Source: an uncultured Carboxylicivirga sp.
GTDB lineage: Bacteria > Bacteroidota > Bacteroidia > Bacteroidales > Marinilabiliaceae
Length of the DNA stretch: 64,000 nt
Direction of reading: 5' to 3'
NCBI RefSeq assembly: GCF_963674565.1
Contig: NZ_OY771430.1
Coordinates: forward strand, 5,146,001-5,210,000
Position numbers and translations under genes: made by a program. This document shows, piece by piece, positions 1 to 10,300 of the stretch (the first letter of the stretch is position 1; every line of letters starts with the position of its first letter). Under the pieces are notes generated by a model that did not search any database, was not told the origin of the DNA, and saw only the letters and a list, made by a program, of their open reading frames with translations.

Positions 1-510
1 CAGGATGACCTGATTAACGCTATTCAAGCATGTCCTAATGGTGTAATCCGCTTTAGTAATGATATGGAAGGATTAGTTGAGACATCAACCAATCTTGCTA
101 TAGTAAAATCTACAAGCGGTTCCATTGAAGTTAAGTGTTTATTACGAAGTTCGGTCGATACAGCAAAGGAAGATCTGGAATCAACTATTGAAAGTACATT
201 TAGGTTAGCAGGAGGAGAAGTAACTTTTGGTGGTCAGTATCCAGGTTGGAAACCAAATATGGATTCTCCTATACTAAGGACCATGCAAGAGGTTTATAAT
301 AATATGTGGGGTAAGATTCCTGAAATTAAAGCTATACATGCTGGTTTGGAATGTGGAATATTAGGTAGTGCATATCCTCATTGGGATATGATATCTTTTG
401 GTCCAACAATTCGATTTCCTCACTCTCCGGATGAAAAAGTAAATATTGAAACTGTTTCTCAATTCTGGGATTTTCTAATAGAGACATTAAAGAATATTCC
501 CAAAAAATAA
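1..510 (+). CDS. pepD: Aminoacyl-histidine dipeptidase (Xaa-His dipeptidase), 3' end only
   Basis: The reading frame is open from base 1 and ends at 510, so the window holds only about the last 169 residues. The translation has the PepD signature of a C-terminal M20-family catalytic domain: SNDMEGLVETSTNLA near the start, then GGQYPGWKPN and HAGLECGILG. In PepD the glutamate/cysteine region of HAGLECG lies by the dinuclear zinc site. The family hydrolyses Xaa-His dipeptides such as carnosine in the cytoplasm. The internal ATG at 64 is not the start, because conserved sequence continues upstream of it. A clear terminator follows at 533-562, so the gene ends its own transcript. Confidence 0.9.
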   Translation, partial: QDDLINAIQACPNGVIRFSNDMEGLVETSTNLAIVKSTSGSIEVKCLLRSSVDTAKEDLESTIESTFRLAGGEVTFGGQYPGWKPNMDSPILRTMQEVYNNMWGKIPEIKAIHAGLECGILGSAYPHWDMISFGPTIRFPHSPDEKVNIETVSQFWDFLIETLKNIPKK

Positions 511-532
511 GTAAGATAAAATGATATGCCAA

Positions 533-562
533 GCCCGATTACTTTTGTGATCGGGCATTTTT
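533..562 (+). terminator. Rho-independent terminator after pepD
   Basis: Ten-base arms GCCCGATTAC (533-542) and GTGATCGGGC (547-556) pair with one G-T wobble around a TTTT loop, followed by ATTTTT. It lies 22 bases after the pepD stop. Confidence 0.85.
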
Positions 563-1051
563 ATAAGATTATGGTATCACTATATACTAGATGTGATATA
601 TCAGTTTGCTACACAAATCATTGTTATTGAGTTAAGTTTTGATAGTTTGTGGTTGTTCTAAGGCTTTATCTGTAAAAAAATATAGGGGTCAATTTATTAT
701 TTTTCTTTTTAACATGTTTATAAGGCTATAAAATGGGGGTTGTAATACAAAAAACCTTTCTTATTAAAAAAGGTTTTATATTTGAATGAATGGTGTAAGT
801 GTTAATAGTTTAATTTTTAAAATTTATTCTTTCTAATTTATTGAAAATGAGGAGACCAAATGGTCGGTTGTTAAAAATGATAACATATCTATATTTAACA
901 ATCTGTCATTGAGAAACATGATAAAAATCATAAGATGATTGAATTTAGTTGTGTTTAGAGGTTTGACTAATGTAAGTGAAAGAAAAATATAAAGTTAAAA
1001 AATTTTAAAAATTAATACAGAATGTTATTTTTACGTTAGAATTGAATAATT
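563..1051 (+). other. AT-rich non-coding region upstream of SusC locus 1
   Basis: No convincing gene was found in this stretch. It contains one hairpin, arms 751-759 (AAAACCTTT) and 769-777 (AAAGGTTTT), which could be a weak terminator or attenuator. TACGTTAG at 1031-1038 is one base away from the Bacteroidota -7 consensus TAnnTTTG and is the best candidate promoter element for the susC gene. No well-placed -33 TTG was identified. Confidence 0.5.
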
Positions 1052-1081
1052 GTCCTATTTATTAATTTAAACCTTTAGTCT
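1052..1081 (+). promoter_or_regulatory. Conserved 30-base 5' leader of SusC gene 1
   Basis: The 30 bases directly before the ATG match the 30 bases before the second susC gene (14349-14378) at 27 positions, including the shared block GTCCTATTTATTAATT. The similarity continues into the signal-peptide codons. It is probably a common translation-initiation or mRNA-leader element of this SusC family. No Shine-Dalgarno sequence is seen. Confidence 0.55.
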
Positions 1082-4000
1082 ATGAAGAAAGTACTTTTTG
1101 CACTTTCGTTTATGGTTATGGTAGGTGTGCAAGCTCTTTTAGCACAAACTACCAATATAACCGGTACTGTGACTGATGCTAATGATGGTAGTCCAATACC
1201 AGGTGTATCAGTATTTGTAAAAGGAACAACCGTTGGTACGGTTACCCGCCCTGATGGAACATATAGCTTATCTGTTCCAAATGATGCGACTACTCTTGTT
1301 TTTTCTTTTGTGGGCATGACAGCTCAGGAAGTTGAAATTGCTGGACAAACACAAATTAGTGTTGTCATGAGTAGTGATTCAGAAGATATTGATGAAGTTA
1401 TTGTTGTAGCGTATGGTACGTCAACAAAAGGATCCTATACTGGATCTGCTGCGGTTGTTAGTGCTGAAACAATTGAGAAAAGACAGGTTTCTAATGTTTC
1501 TCAAGCATTATCAGGTGCTGTTGCAGGTGTTCAGGTTCTAAGTAATAATGGTCAACCTGGTTCAGAAGCTACCATTAGAATTCGTGGAGTTGGATCAATT
1601 AACGCTGACTCAGATCCATTATACGTTGTGGATGGGGTTCCGTTTGATGGGGATTTGTCTTCATTAAATTCGTCTGATATTGAATCAATGACAGTTTTGA
1701 AGGATGCTGCTTCAACGGCTTTATATGGTTCACGAGGAGCTAATGGAATAATTATGATTACAACAAAGAAAGGGAAATCAGGAAAGGTTGTAGTTAATGT
1801 CGATGCTAAATACGGTATGAATTCTCGGGCAATTGAGAATTATGATGTTCTAACAAGCCCGCAAAATTATTACGAGCAAACTTATAAAGCAATTTATAGT
1901 GCTGGAGTTAATCAATTAGGCTTAAGTCCTTCCGAAGCAAATTCATATGCAAATGAAACTATTGTATCCAATGGTGACGGAGGTTTAGGATATCAGGTAT
2001 ATACAGTTCCAGATGGAGAAAATCTAATTGGATCAAATGGTAAGCTTAATCCTAATGCTTTGTTAGGTTATAGTGATGGTCAGTACTATTATACACCTGA
2101 TAATTGGGCTGATGAAACTTTTAAATCGAATCCACGTCAGGAATATAATTTGTCAATTTCAGCAGGTACAGATAAAAACTCATATTATCTTTCCTTTGGA
2201 TATCTTGATGATCAAGGGGTTGTTGATGGATCTGGTTTTTCTCGTTTTTCAGGCCGATTAAAAGGAGATCAAGAAATAACCGATTGGTTGAAAGTTGGAG
2301 CGAATGTTAATATAAATAGTATCGAAAGTAATTATCCTTCAGAGCAAACATCAACCAGTTCTAGTGGTAATGCGTTCTTTGTTGCGAATTATATTGCACC
2401 TATTTATCCGTTATATGTTCGCAGTGCTGAAAATATGCAAATAATTCAGAATAATGGGCGTAATGTCTATGATTATGGTGATGGAGTAAGTACTAACTTT
2501 GACCGACCATTTATGGCAATTGCAAACCCTGCTGGAGATCTTAAATATAATAAGCGAGATTATATTATGGATATTGTGAATTCTAGTTGGTTTGCAGAGA
2601 TCTCACCAATTGAAGGATTAAAAATTAATGCTCGCTATGGTTTAAATGTAGACAACACTCGCTATAATGATTTAGGCAATGCCTATATGGGGCAAAGTGC
2701 AGCTTATGGAGGTACAGCTTGGCAGCAAGCTTATAGAACAGTTGGCTTTAATCAACAATACGTAGCTAACTATCAATTTTCCGTTAGTGATTTGCATCAG
2801 TTTGATATAACTGCTGGTTATGATGGTTATAAATATACATACGAATATAATTTTGCATCAGGTCAGAATTTGTATAATCCAGAATCATATTATGTAAGTA
2901 ATGCAATTGACCAATTACGTGGTGGAGGTAAGAAAGATGAATATGCTACAGAAGGTCTTTTTCTACGTTTTAACTATTCTTTAAAAGATACTTACTTTTT
3001 TAACGTTGCATATCGTCGAGATGCTTCATCTCGTTTTCACCCAGATAATCGTTGGGGTAACTTTTATTCTGCAAGTGGAGCTTGGCTGATAAGTAATGAA
3101 TCGTTTATGAACTCTGTATCATGGGTGAATATGCTTAAATTAAAGGCTTCTTATGGTGAACAAGGGAATGATGCTATTGGTAATTATTATGCTTATATGG
3201 ATCAATATGAAGTAAGTGGTGCAGATGGTGTTTTCTCTGATGGTGCATTAGTTTATAAAGGTAATCCTGATTTAACATGGGAGACATCTACTACCTATAA
3301 TATTGGTGTAGATTTTACTTTATTCAGTAATAAGTTATCAGGTACGGTAGAGTATTTCGGGCGTAAATCATCTGATATGTTATATTATAAACCAGTTAAC
3401 CCAAGTGCAGGCTTCCCTGAAATCCCTATGAATATTGGATCTATGACTAACTCTGGCTTGGAAGTTGATTTGTCATATACTATTATTAAGAAGTCTAATT
3501 TAATGTGGGCTGTAAATGCAAATGGTACTTTCATTAAAAATGAAATTAATGAATTACACCCTAGATTAGATGGTAGTTTTGCTGATGGATCAAGATTTTA
3601 TGAAGAAGGTGAGTCGATGTATCGAATGTATTTAGTAGAATACGCAGGTGTAAGTGAAGAAACTGGAGAAGCAATGTATATGGCCATGGGTGAAGACGGT
3701 GTTGAATATGCAACAGCAGATTATGCCTTAGCAAGTACTAATAAGAAAGCATCTGATGATTTACTACCTACTGTATATGGTGGTTTTGGAACGACCATTG
3801 AAGCATATGGTTTCGATGCTTCTATACAAGCTTCATATCAACTTGGTGGTCAAATTTACGATTCTGGTTATGCTCGTTTAATGCACGGTGGTTACTCAAG
3901 TAGTGCAGGTCAAAATTGGCATAAAGATATTTACAATGCATGGACAACAACCAATACTACTACAGATGTACCTCGCTTAAATGCTAATGATAGATATACA

Positions 4001-4255
4001 AATTCATTATCTAGTCGTTTCTTGACAAGTTCTGATTACATCAGTCTTAATAATATAACTGTTGGATATACTCTACCTAAACATGTTTTGAGTAGCCTAA
4101 ATATCTCTAAAGTTCGGTTTTATCTGACTGCAGAAAATGTTGCATTATGGACAAAGAGGAAAGGGTTAGATCCACGACAAAGTTTTACTGCTGCAACAAC
4201 AGCCTTGTATACTCCTATTCGTACCATTTCTGGAGGTCTAAACCTATCGTTTTAA
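1082..4255 (+). CDS. SusC/RagA-type TonB-dependent outer-membrane receptor (locus 1)
   Basis: A 1057-residue protein of the usual SusC length. It starts with a signal peptide ending at LLAQ (about residue 22). A carboxypeptidase-regulatory-like domain follows (about 24-105; NITGTVTDANDGSPIPGVSV), then a TonB plug (about 115-230; IRIRGVGSINADSDPLYVVD and TVLKDAASTALYGSRGANGI). The remainder is a 22-strand-type barrel ending in GGLNLSF with a terminal Phe. The family imports glycans, peptides or other large ligands across the outer membrane with the SusD lipoprotein and TonB energy. The partner susD starts 8 bases downstream. No polysaccharide lyase, glycosidase or FecI/FecR pair sits beside it, so the ligand is unknown. 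The first 95 or so residues are nearly identical to the paralogue at 14379, while the barrel differs. Confidence 0.95.
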   Translation: MKKVLFALSFMVMVGVQALLAQTTNITGTVTDANDGSPIPGVSVFVKGTTVGTVTRPDGTYSLSVPNDATTLVFSFVGMTAQEVEIAGQTQISVVMSSDSEDIDEVIVVAYGTSTKGSYTGSAAVVSAETIEKRQVSNVSQALSGAVAGVQVLSNNGQPGSEATIRIRGVGSINADSDPLYVVDGVPFDGDLSSLNSSDIESMTVLKDAASTALYGSRGANGIIMITTKKGKSGKVVVNVDAKYGMNSRAIENYDVLTSPQNYYEQTYKAIYSAGVNQLGLSPSEANSYANETIVSNGDGGLGYQVYTVPDGENLIGSNGKLNPNALLGYSDGQYYYTPDNWADETFKSNPRQEYNLSISAGTDKNSYYLSFGYLDDQGVVDGSGFSRFSGRLKGDQEITDWLKVGANVNINSIESNYPSEQTSTSSSGNAFFVANYIAPIYPLYVRSAENMQIIQNNGRNVYDYGDGVSTNFDRPFMAIANPAGDLKYNKRDYIMDIVNSSWFAEISPIEGLKINARYGLNVDNTRYNDLGNAYMGQSAAYGGTAWQQAYRTVGFNQQYVANYQFSVSDLHQFDITAGYDGYKYTYEYNFASGQNLYNPESYYVSNAIDQLRGGGKKDEYATEGLFLRFNYSLKDTYFFNVAYRRDASSRFHPDNRWGNFYSASGAWLISNESFMNSVSWVNMLKLKASYGEQGNDAIGNYYAYMDQYEVSGADGVFSDGALVYKGNPDLTWETSTTYNIGVDFTLFSNKLSGTVEYFGRKSSDMLYYKPVNPSAGFPEIPMNIGSMTNSGLEVDLSYTIIKKSNLMWAVNANGTFIKNEINELHPRLDGSFADGSRFYEEGESMYRMYLVEYAGVSEETGEAMYMAMGEDGVEYATADYALASTNKKASDDLLPTVYGGFGTTIEAYGFDASIQASYQLGGQIYDSGYARLMHGGYSSSAGQNWHKDIYNAWTTTNTTTDVPRLNANDRYTNSLSSRFLTSSDYISLNNITVGYTLPKHVLSSLNISKVRFYLTAENVALWTKRKGLDPRQSFTAATTALYTPIRTISGGLNLSF

Positions 4256-4263
4256 TAATTTAA

Positions 4264-5892
4264 ATGATTGATATGAAAAGAAAATATTTATATATTTTAC
4301 TAGCACCTGTCTTAATGACTTATTTTGGGTGTGAAGATAATCTCAATACCGCTCCAGAGGGAGACACTATTACACAGGGTGTAAAGGAAGAGGTTTACAA
4401 TAATGATCCGTCAAAAGCAAAAGCAAGTGTTAACTCAATATTTGCTCAGTTTACGCAGTATGCTCCTAACTATACAGCATTAGGTGATAGAACTCGACAT
4501 AATGATTTTGGTTATCCATCTGTTATGATGTTTACCGATGCAAATGGTGAAGATATGGCGATGGAAGTTATTGGATATAACTGGGCTAATAGTAGTTTAG
4601 ATTTCTCTGATCGCGAAATAGATTCTGATGAAGCACAGATTGTTTGGAATGATATGTATTCTATTATTTATAATTGTAATACGGTTATTGGAACGATAGA
4701 TCCAGCTACAGAGGAGACAGCTTCTCAGTTTTATTTAGCTCAAGGAATGGCTGTACGGGCTTTTAGTTACTGGAATTTAGCTCAATTATACCAGTTTAAT
4801 TATAAGGGAAATGAAACAGCACTTTGTGTACCTATTGTGACTGATCAAAATGCCAATAATGTTGCTATTGATGGAGCTCCAAGAGCAACTGTACAAGAGG
4901 TCTATAATTTAATGTTGTCTGATATTAATAATGCAGTAACATTATTAAAAGACGCCCAAGATGCTGAAGATGCAGTTGTTCGTGATGATAAACGTTATGT
5001 CAGTTTAGCTGTTGCTTATGGTTTAAGGGCACGTATTTATTTGACAATGCATAACTATACTGAAGCTGCTGCTGATGCACAGCGTGCAATTGATGTAAGT
5101 GATGCAGTACCAGGTTCAATTGCTGATGTTGGTAAGCCTACTTTTATGTCTGTGTCTGAAAAAAACTGGATGTGGGGAATTATAATTAATGAAACAGATG
5201 GTGTTGTGACCTCTGGGATTGTTAACTGGATTTCACACTTAGGCTCTTTAAATTGGGGATATTGTAATTACAATGGTGGACGTCAAATTAGTAAAAAACT
5301 ATTCAATTCGATACCAGAATCTGATGTTCGAAGAGGCTGGTTTTTAGATTCAGATGGTGTGTCATCGAATTTGACTGCAGCGCAACAGGCACAAATGGAG
5401 GCAGTTGGATATCGACCATATACACATGTAAAGTTTGCTCCTTATAATAATGAGATTGCAACTACAACAAATGCTAATGATGTCCCTTTGATGCGTATAG
5501 AAGAAATGTATTTAATTAAAGCTGAAGCTGAGGCCATGAGTGGTGGAGATGGTAAAAGTACTTTAGAATATTTTGTACAAACATATCGTGATCCAGAATA
5601 TATTTGCTCAGCTTCTAGTCCAGAGGCTATTCAAGAAGAAGTATTTCATCAAAGGCGTATAGAGTTATGGGGTGAAGGTTTAAACTGGTTTGATATTATG
5701 CGTTTGAATAAAGGTGTTGATCGAAGAGGCGCAGGATATATTAATGCTTCAATGATTTTTAATATTGCTCCTAAAAGTGATATTTTATTATGGAGAATTT
5801 CTGAGGCTGAGATTGAAGCTAACCCATTAATTAGTCATGGTGATAATAATCCATCTGCACCAGCTCCAACCCCAGTTGCTGATGTAGAATAA
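4264..5892 (+). CDS. SusD/RagB-type surface lipoprotein (locus 1)
   Basis: A 542-residue SusD-like protein. It has a lipoprotein signal with the lipidated Cys at residue 23 (MTYFGC; residue 20 if the ATG at 4273 is the start). It also has SusD_N-type sequence (YNNDPSKAKASVNSIFAQFTQ) and the usual C-terminal block RIEEMYLIKAEAEAM followed by RRIELWGEGLNWFDIMRLNK. SusD proteins form the lid over the SusC barrel at the cell surface and capture the ligand. The gene lies 8 bases after susC, in one transcription unit with it and the lipoprotein that follows. The start is uncertain: MID at 4264 and MKR at 4273 are both possible. Confidence 0.93.
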   Translation: MIDMKRKYLYILLAPVLMTYFGCEDNLNTAPEGDTITQGVKEEVYNNDPSKAKASVNSIFAQFTQYAPNYTALGDRTRHNDFGYPSVMMFTDANGEDMAMEVIGYNWANSSLDFSDREIDSDEAQIVWNDMYSIIYNCNTVIGTIDPATEETASQFYLAQGMAVRAFSYWNLAQLYQFNYKGNETALCVPIVTDQNANNVAIDGAPRATVQEVYNLMLSDINNAVTLLKDAQDAEDAVVRDDKRYVSLAVAYGLRARIYLTMHNYTEAAADAQRAIDVSDAVPGSIADVGKPTFMSVSEKNWMWGIIINETDGVVTSGIVNWISHLGSLNWGYCNYNGGRQISKKLFNSIPESDVRRGWFLDSDGVSSNLTAAQQAQMEAVGYRPYTHVKFAPYNNEIATTTNANDVPLMRIEEMYLIKAEAEAMSGGDGKSTLEYFVQTYRDPEYICSASSPEAIQEEVFHQRRIELWGEGLNWFDIMRLNKGVDRRGAGYINASMIFNIAPKSDILLWRISEAEIEANPLISHGDNNPSAPAPTPVADVE

Positions 5893-5918
5893 TATGTTTC
5901 ACTATTAAAAATGATTAT

Positions 5919-6788
5919 ATGAACTTTAATAAATTATATATAGTTTTTCTTTTAACGCTATCGGCATTATTTGTTGGTTGCTCTGAATGGGAAGATACAG
6001 TTGAGTCAAGTCCTAATTTCAATGATGATTCTGCTGTAAGGTTTTCAATAGATAATTCTACAGAAATTAGAGTTAATCCTAGTAACTTGTCTTTTACATT
6101 AACTGTAAATAGAGATAATCCTTCATCAATGTTAGAAGTACCGATAGGTGTTATAACAAATACAGATAACATTTTTACTATTCCTGCGACTGTTTCATTT
6201 GCTGCTGGTGAAGAAACAACTAGTTTTGATGTTACTGTAGCAGAGACAGCTGACTTTGATGTTTATTATGCAATTGAATTGGAATTTGGAGAAGAATATT
6301 TTTCAAATCCATATAAGAAAGAATATCCCACTTATAGTGGTCAGGTGATGCAAATTTATTTCTGTCCATTAAATGGATTGACTGATCTTGTTGGTACTTG
6401 GTCTGGAGATGAGCAATATTGGGCAACAAGTTGTATCACTCAGATTAGTGGTAGTAGCCTTTCAATAAGTGGTTTAAGTGAAGGCATGATAGAAGGTTGG
6501 TGGGGTGAACCAATTATAGAAAGAGGTACTGTTGTTATGAATGTTAATCTTTCTGATGGAACCATTGCTATACCTCGTCAATATATCTATACAACTGAAT
6601 ATAGTGGTGATCCATATCGTTATGAGATTGAAGGTACTGGTAAATGGGATAACTGTGGTGATTCACCAACATTACTTATAGAATATGATATTTATTATGA
6701 AGGAGATGCCGTTGGTCTGGCTGCAACTTATGGAGCTGATTACCTGGGAGGAATATCATTCTTTACAGCGTCGTTGACTTTGGAATAG
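5919..6788 (+). CDS. Lipoprotein, third gene of SusC/D locus 1, function unknown
   Basis: 289 residues with a lipoprotein signal (Cys21, ALFVGC). Residues about 40-130 look like a beta-sandwich of Calx-beta type: RFSIDNSTEIRVNPS, then TVSFAAGEETTSFDVTV. The second half is rich in Trp, Tyr and Gly (TWSGDEQYWAT, SEGMIEGWWGEP), without a family I can name. The gene starts 26 bases after susD and ends just before a terminator. It therefore occupies the SusE/SusF position and is probably an accessory surface lipoprotein that binds the same ligand. That role is inferred from position only. Confidence 0.75.
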   Translation: MNFNKLYIVFLLTLSALFVGCSEWEDTVESSPNFNDDSAVRFSIDNSTEIRVNPSNLSFTLTVNRDNPSSMLEVPIGVITNTDNIFTIPATVSFAAGEETTSFDVTVAETADFDVYYAIELEFGEEYFSNPYKKEYPTYSGQVMQIYFCPLNGLTDLVGTWSGDEQYWATSCITQISGSSLSISGLSEGMIEGWWGEPIIERGTVVMNVNLSDGTIAIPRQYIYTTEYSGDPYRYEIEGTGKWDNCGDSPTLLIEYDIYYEGDAVGLAATYGADYLGGISFFTASLTLE

Positions 6789-6815
6789 AGTTAATTCTAA
6801 TGATTAATATAAAAA

Positions 6816-6846
6816 GGTTGCTCATTTACATGGGCAACCTTTTTTC
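6816..6846 (+). terminator. Rho-independent terminator ending SusC/D operon 1
   Basis: Arms GGTTGCTC (6816-6823) and GGGCAACC (6832-6839) with an 8-base loop, followed by six T. It lies 27 bases after the lipoprotein stop. Confidence 0.88.
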
Positions 6847-6920
6847 TTATTTATGTGCAATTCTTAATATATTGCATATTTTTAATTGGTGGATAGTTAA
6901 TATAATTTTAATTTGAGATT

Positions 6921-7319
6921 GTGAATAAATATTTAATTCTATTATTAGCGTTGGTATTAATAATGTCTTGTAAGTCAAGCAAAGTTGTTACGGATAGTGA
7001 TTTAGAATTGCTTAGTAAGAAGTTTCTGGGAGAAAATATTATCATAAAACGAAATTCAACGAATACTTTTGCTATTGTTTACAGCTCGCAAAAAAGAAAT
7101 ATTGAACATCCTGTGAATGGAATTAGTTATGGAATAGTAAATCTAGCCACTAAAGAGATGATTTTTCAGGAATCTTTAAATGATGGCAAGGTGGAATGGG
7201 AAGACGACGAAAATGTTTTGGTGAAAAGTAAATCAGGTATTATCCAAAAGATAAATGAACAAAATAGTATGAATAACTATATTATTAATGTTTATACGTT
7301 AGAGAAGAAGTTTAAATAG
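6921..7319 (+). CDS. Small lipoprotein, function unknown
   Basis: 132 residues starting at a GTG codon. The GTG start is chosen because it gives a proper lipoprotein signal (VLIMSC, Cys17), whereas the next ATG would remove it. After the Cys the protein reads KSSKVVTDSDLELLSKKFLG and then a beta-rich region (VYSSQKRNIEHPVNGISYG). I do not recognise a family. The large BNR-repeat protein begins 29 bases downstream, so the two may be co-transcribed. Confidence 0.7.
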   Translation: MNKYLILLLALVLIMSCKSSKVVTDSDLELLSKKFLGENIIIKRNSTNTFAIVYSSQKRNIEHPVNGISYGIVNLATKEMIFQESLNDGKVEWEDDENVLVKSKSGIIQKINEQNSMNNYIINVYTLEKKFK

Positions 7320-7348
7320 AAATCAGCAACCAAACTAATCAACACACA

Positions 7349-10300
7349 ATGAAAAAAAATACACCTTTTTTTCTAATTATAACTTTATTTATGTCAGCCT
7401 GTTTATTTTTTCTGACTGGTAAAGTAGAAAATGATAACAGTAGAATACCTCAATTAATTACAAAAAAGCAACTGCTAGCATATCAGAATAAGAAGATTGA
7501 AAGAAGAAATAATGGTTATTTTAAACAGGATAAACCGGGTAAATACCTCGAATATTTAAACTTTTTAAAGTCACCAATCGGAGAAAACTATTCTTATCAG
7601 TTTAATCAAAATCTAAATGAACTTAAACGGGCTAAAGATCGAAGAGCTTTTTTAAAATCATCTAATGTTAAATTGAATTGGATTGAACGGGGACCTGGTA
7701 ATGTGGGAGGAAGAACCAGAGGATTTATACTTGATCCCGATGATGATAGTGCAGATACCTGGTTTGCCGGTTCTGTTGGTGGTGGTATTTGGAAGACAAT
7801 GGATGCAGGAAATTCATGGGAATGTATTACTACTGACTGGCCGAATCTATCAATTGGTTCACTGGCCATGGCTGAATCTGATCACAATGTTATATATGCA
7901 GGTACTGGTGAAGGTTTTGGTAATTTGGATGCCATATTGGGCAATGGTATTTTCAAATCATTAGATAAAGGACAAACATGGAATCTTCTGGAATCAACAA
8001 GGAATAATACTAATTTTAAATATATTAATAGAATTAGTGTACATCCAACCGATGAGAATACCGTATTGGTTGCAACTAATAATGGCATCTATAAGAGTAT
8101 TGATGGTGGTCTTAATTGGATTAATGTTTTTTCAAATAATAAACGCATTCAGGATTTAGAATTTAATCCTCAAAACCCGTTGCAATTGTTGGCTACAAGC
8201 AATGGCTCAGGCATAATTAAATCTAATGATGGAGGGGATCATTGGAAATTAGTTTATACTATTGGAGAAGGACGTATTGAAGTTTCGTATTCAGTACTTG
8301 AGCCAAATTATATTTATGCTCTATCTGAGGAATCAAATCTTTATCTATCAACAGACGGAGGAGATAATTGGGAATTAGGAACAACTGGAACTAAGGTTGA
8401 GTTTTTGTCTGCTCAAGGATGGTATAATAATACCTTAGTTGGCGACCCAACAAATAAGAATATCCTTTGGATTGGAGGGCTTGATGTCTATAGAGTTACT
8501 ATAGGTAATGAAAATTCAGAAGAAGGAAACTCTGTTTTTGACATTAATACTAGTGGTTCAAATATCTTTACATACGGTGATATTGATGGGCAATATTTAA
8601 TGGGAGGATTAAGTATAAATGATTTGGGTTATGCAGATTTAAATAATGTGGAAATCAGATTTGGAAATAGTAAATCTCAAAAGGCTCATTTCTTTACTGT
8701 TAATTCCTTATCGGATGCGGTTGTTAATGCTGAGAATTATTCTTACGAAGGTTATTTCGATGTGCCTTTTGAAGTTTGGGATACTGAGAATAATGTACAA
8801 CTAATGGTCTCTGTTCGGGATCAGGATGAAAATGGCTCATTCGATTTATCAAATGGGAGTTTAGAACAGATACATATCCATTCAATGAACTACAATACTA
8901 TAGAGTCATCCGAGATTTCTCTTGATGGAGGTGTAGAAAATCAACTTGCAATAAGCTTATTCCCAAGAGTTCGTGAGAATGTTGTTTGGAATCCCGACAA
9001 TATTGAGGATTTTACAATTTCTCTTTCAAAATATACTTTAAAAAGTAGGTCTTTTAGTTCAATTAAGAAATCAGATTGGAGGACTCAAGGAACGAATTCT
9101 TATTCTCACGCCGATCATCACAACTTAATTATAACAGAAAAAGCTGGTAATCCATATAGAATTATTAACTGTAATGATGGAGGTGTTTTTATTAGTGATG
9201 ATAAGGGTGCTAGTTGGTCAGAAAGAGTAAGTGGTTATGTTACTACGCAATTCTATGGAATTTCCAGGCATCCAAATAATAATATATACCTTGGTGGTAC
9301 ACAGGATAATGGTACCTGGATTTCCGGGGAGAATAGTGATTATCTTTCAAGTTGGAATAAAGTTGCTGGTGGTGATGGCTTTGAAACGGTATGGCATTCA
9401 ATAGATGAGAACAAACTGGCAATTTCGTTATATTATAATTCAATTTACACTACCATAGATGGTCAGAATTTTGTTCCAAGTTCAGACATAGGAGATACTG
9501 AAAGTGGTAATGCCCCATTTGTTACACAAATAGCCAATTGTATTTCAAACCCTGATTTATTATTAGTTGGAGGAAATTCAGGGTTATGGAGGTCTCCTGA
9601 TTTTGGACAGACCTGGGATCTTATTAGGATGCCGGAAACAACATGGGAGTATGGTTCTTATAGTCCTCGAATGTCAATAAGTCCTGCCGATGGACAAATT
9701 ATATGGGCAGGTACATTCATTTCTCAGAATACCGGTATAGCTGTTTCGACTGATGGAGGTTTGACTTTTTCAGAAGTTAATGCTCCTTTACAAAGAAGTA
9801 CCAGATTAGCAATCTCCAATATAGTTGCCCATCCAACAGAGCCTCAAACAGCTTTTATATTATGTGCTTCAGGTGGAGTAGGTAAGATTTATAAAACAGA
9901 TGATTTAGGTGAGTCATGGAATGAGTTAACCGGTTTTGGTGGAAGTTCTACTAGTTCAAATGGTTTTCCTGATGTTGCCGTTTACGACATGATTGTTATG
10001 CCATATAATCCTGATATTATCTGGGTTGGTACTGAAATAGGATTATTTGAATCAACTGATGGCGGGCAAAATTGGTTATATGCTGATAATGGATTGCCGG
10101 CAGTTTGTATTTGGGATATGAAAATTGTAAACCAGCAAGTTATAGTGGGGACACATGGTAGAGGAGTTTGGACTCTTGATGTTCCTGAGATTCAACCGGC
10201 AATTAAACCACCATATATTAAGCAGGCAGCTAAAAAACCTAATGGAGAAATATGGTATAAGGCCCTTTATTCTTTGAATTTGGATTCAGTTAAAATTTAT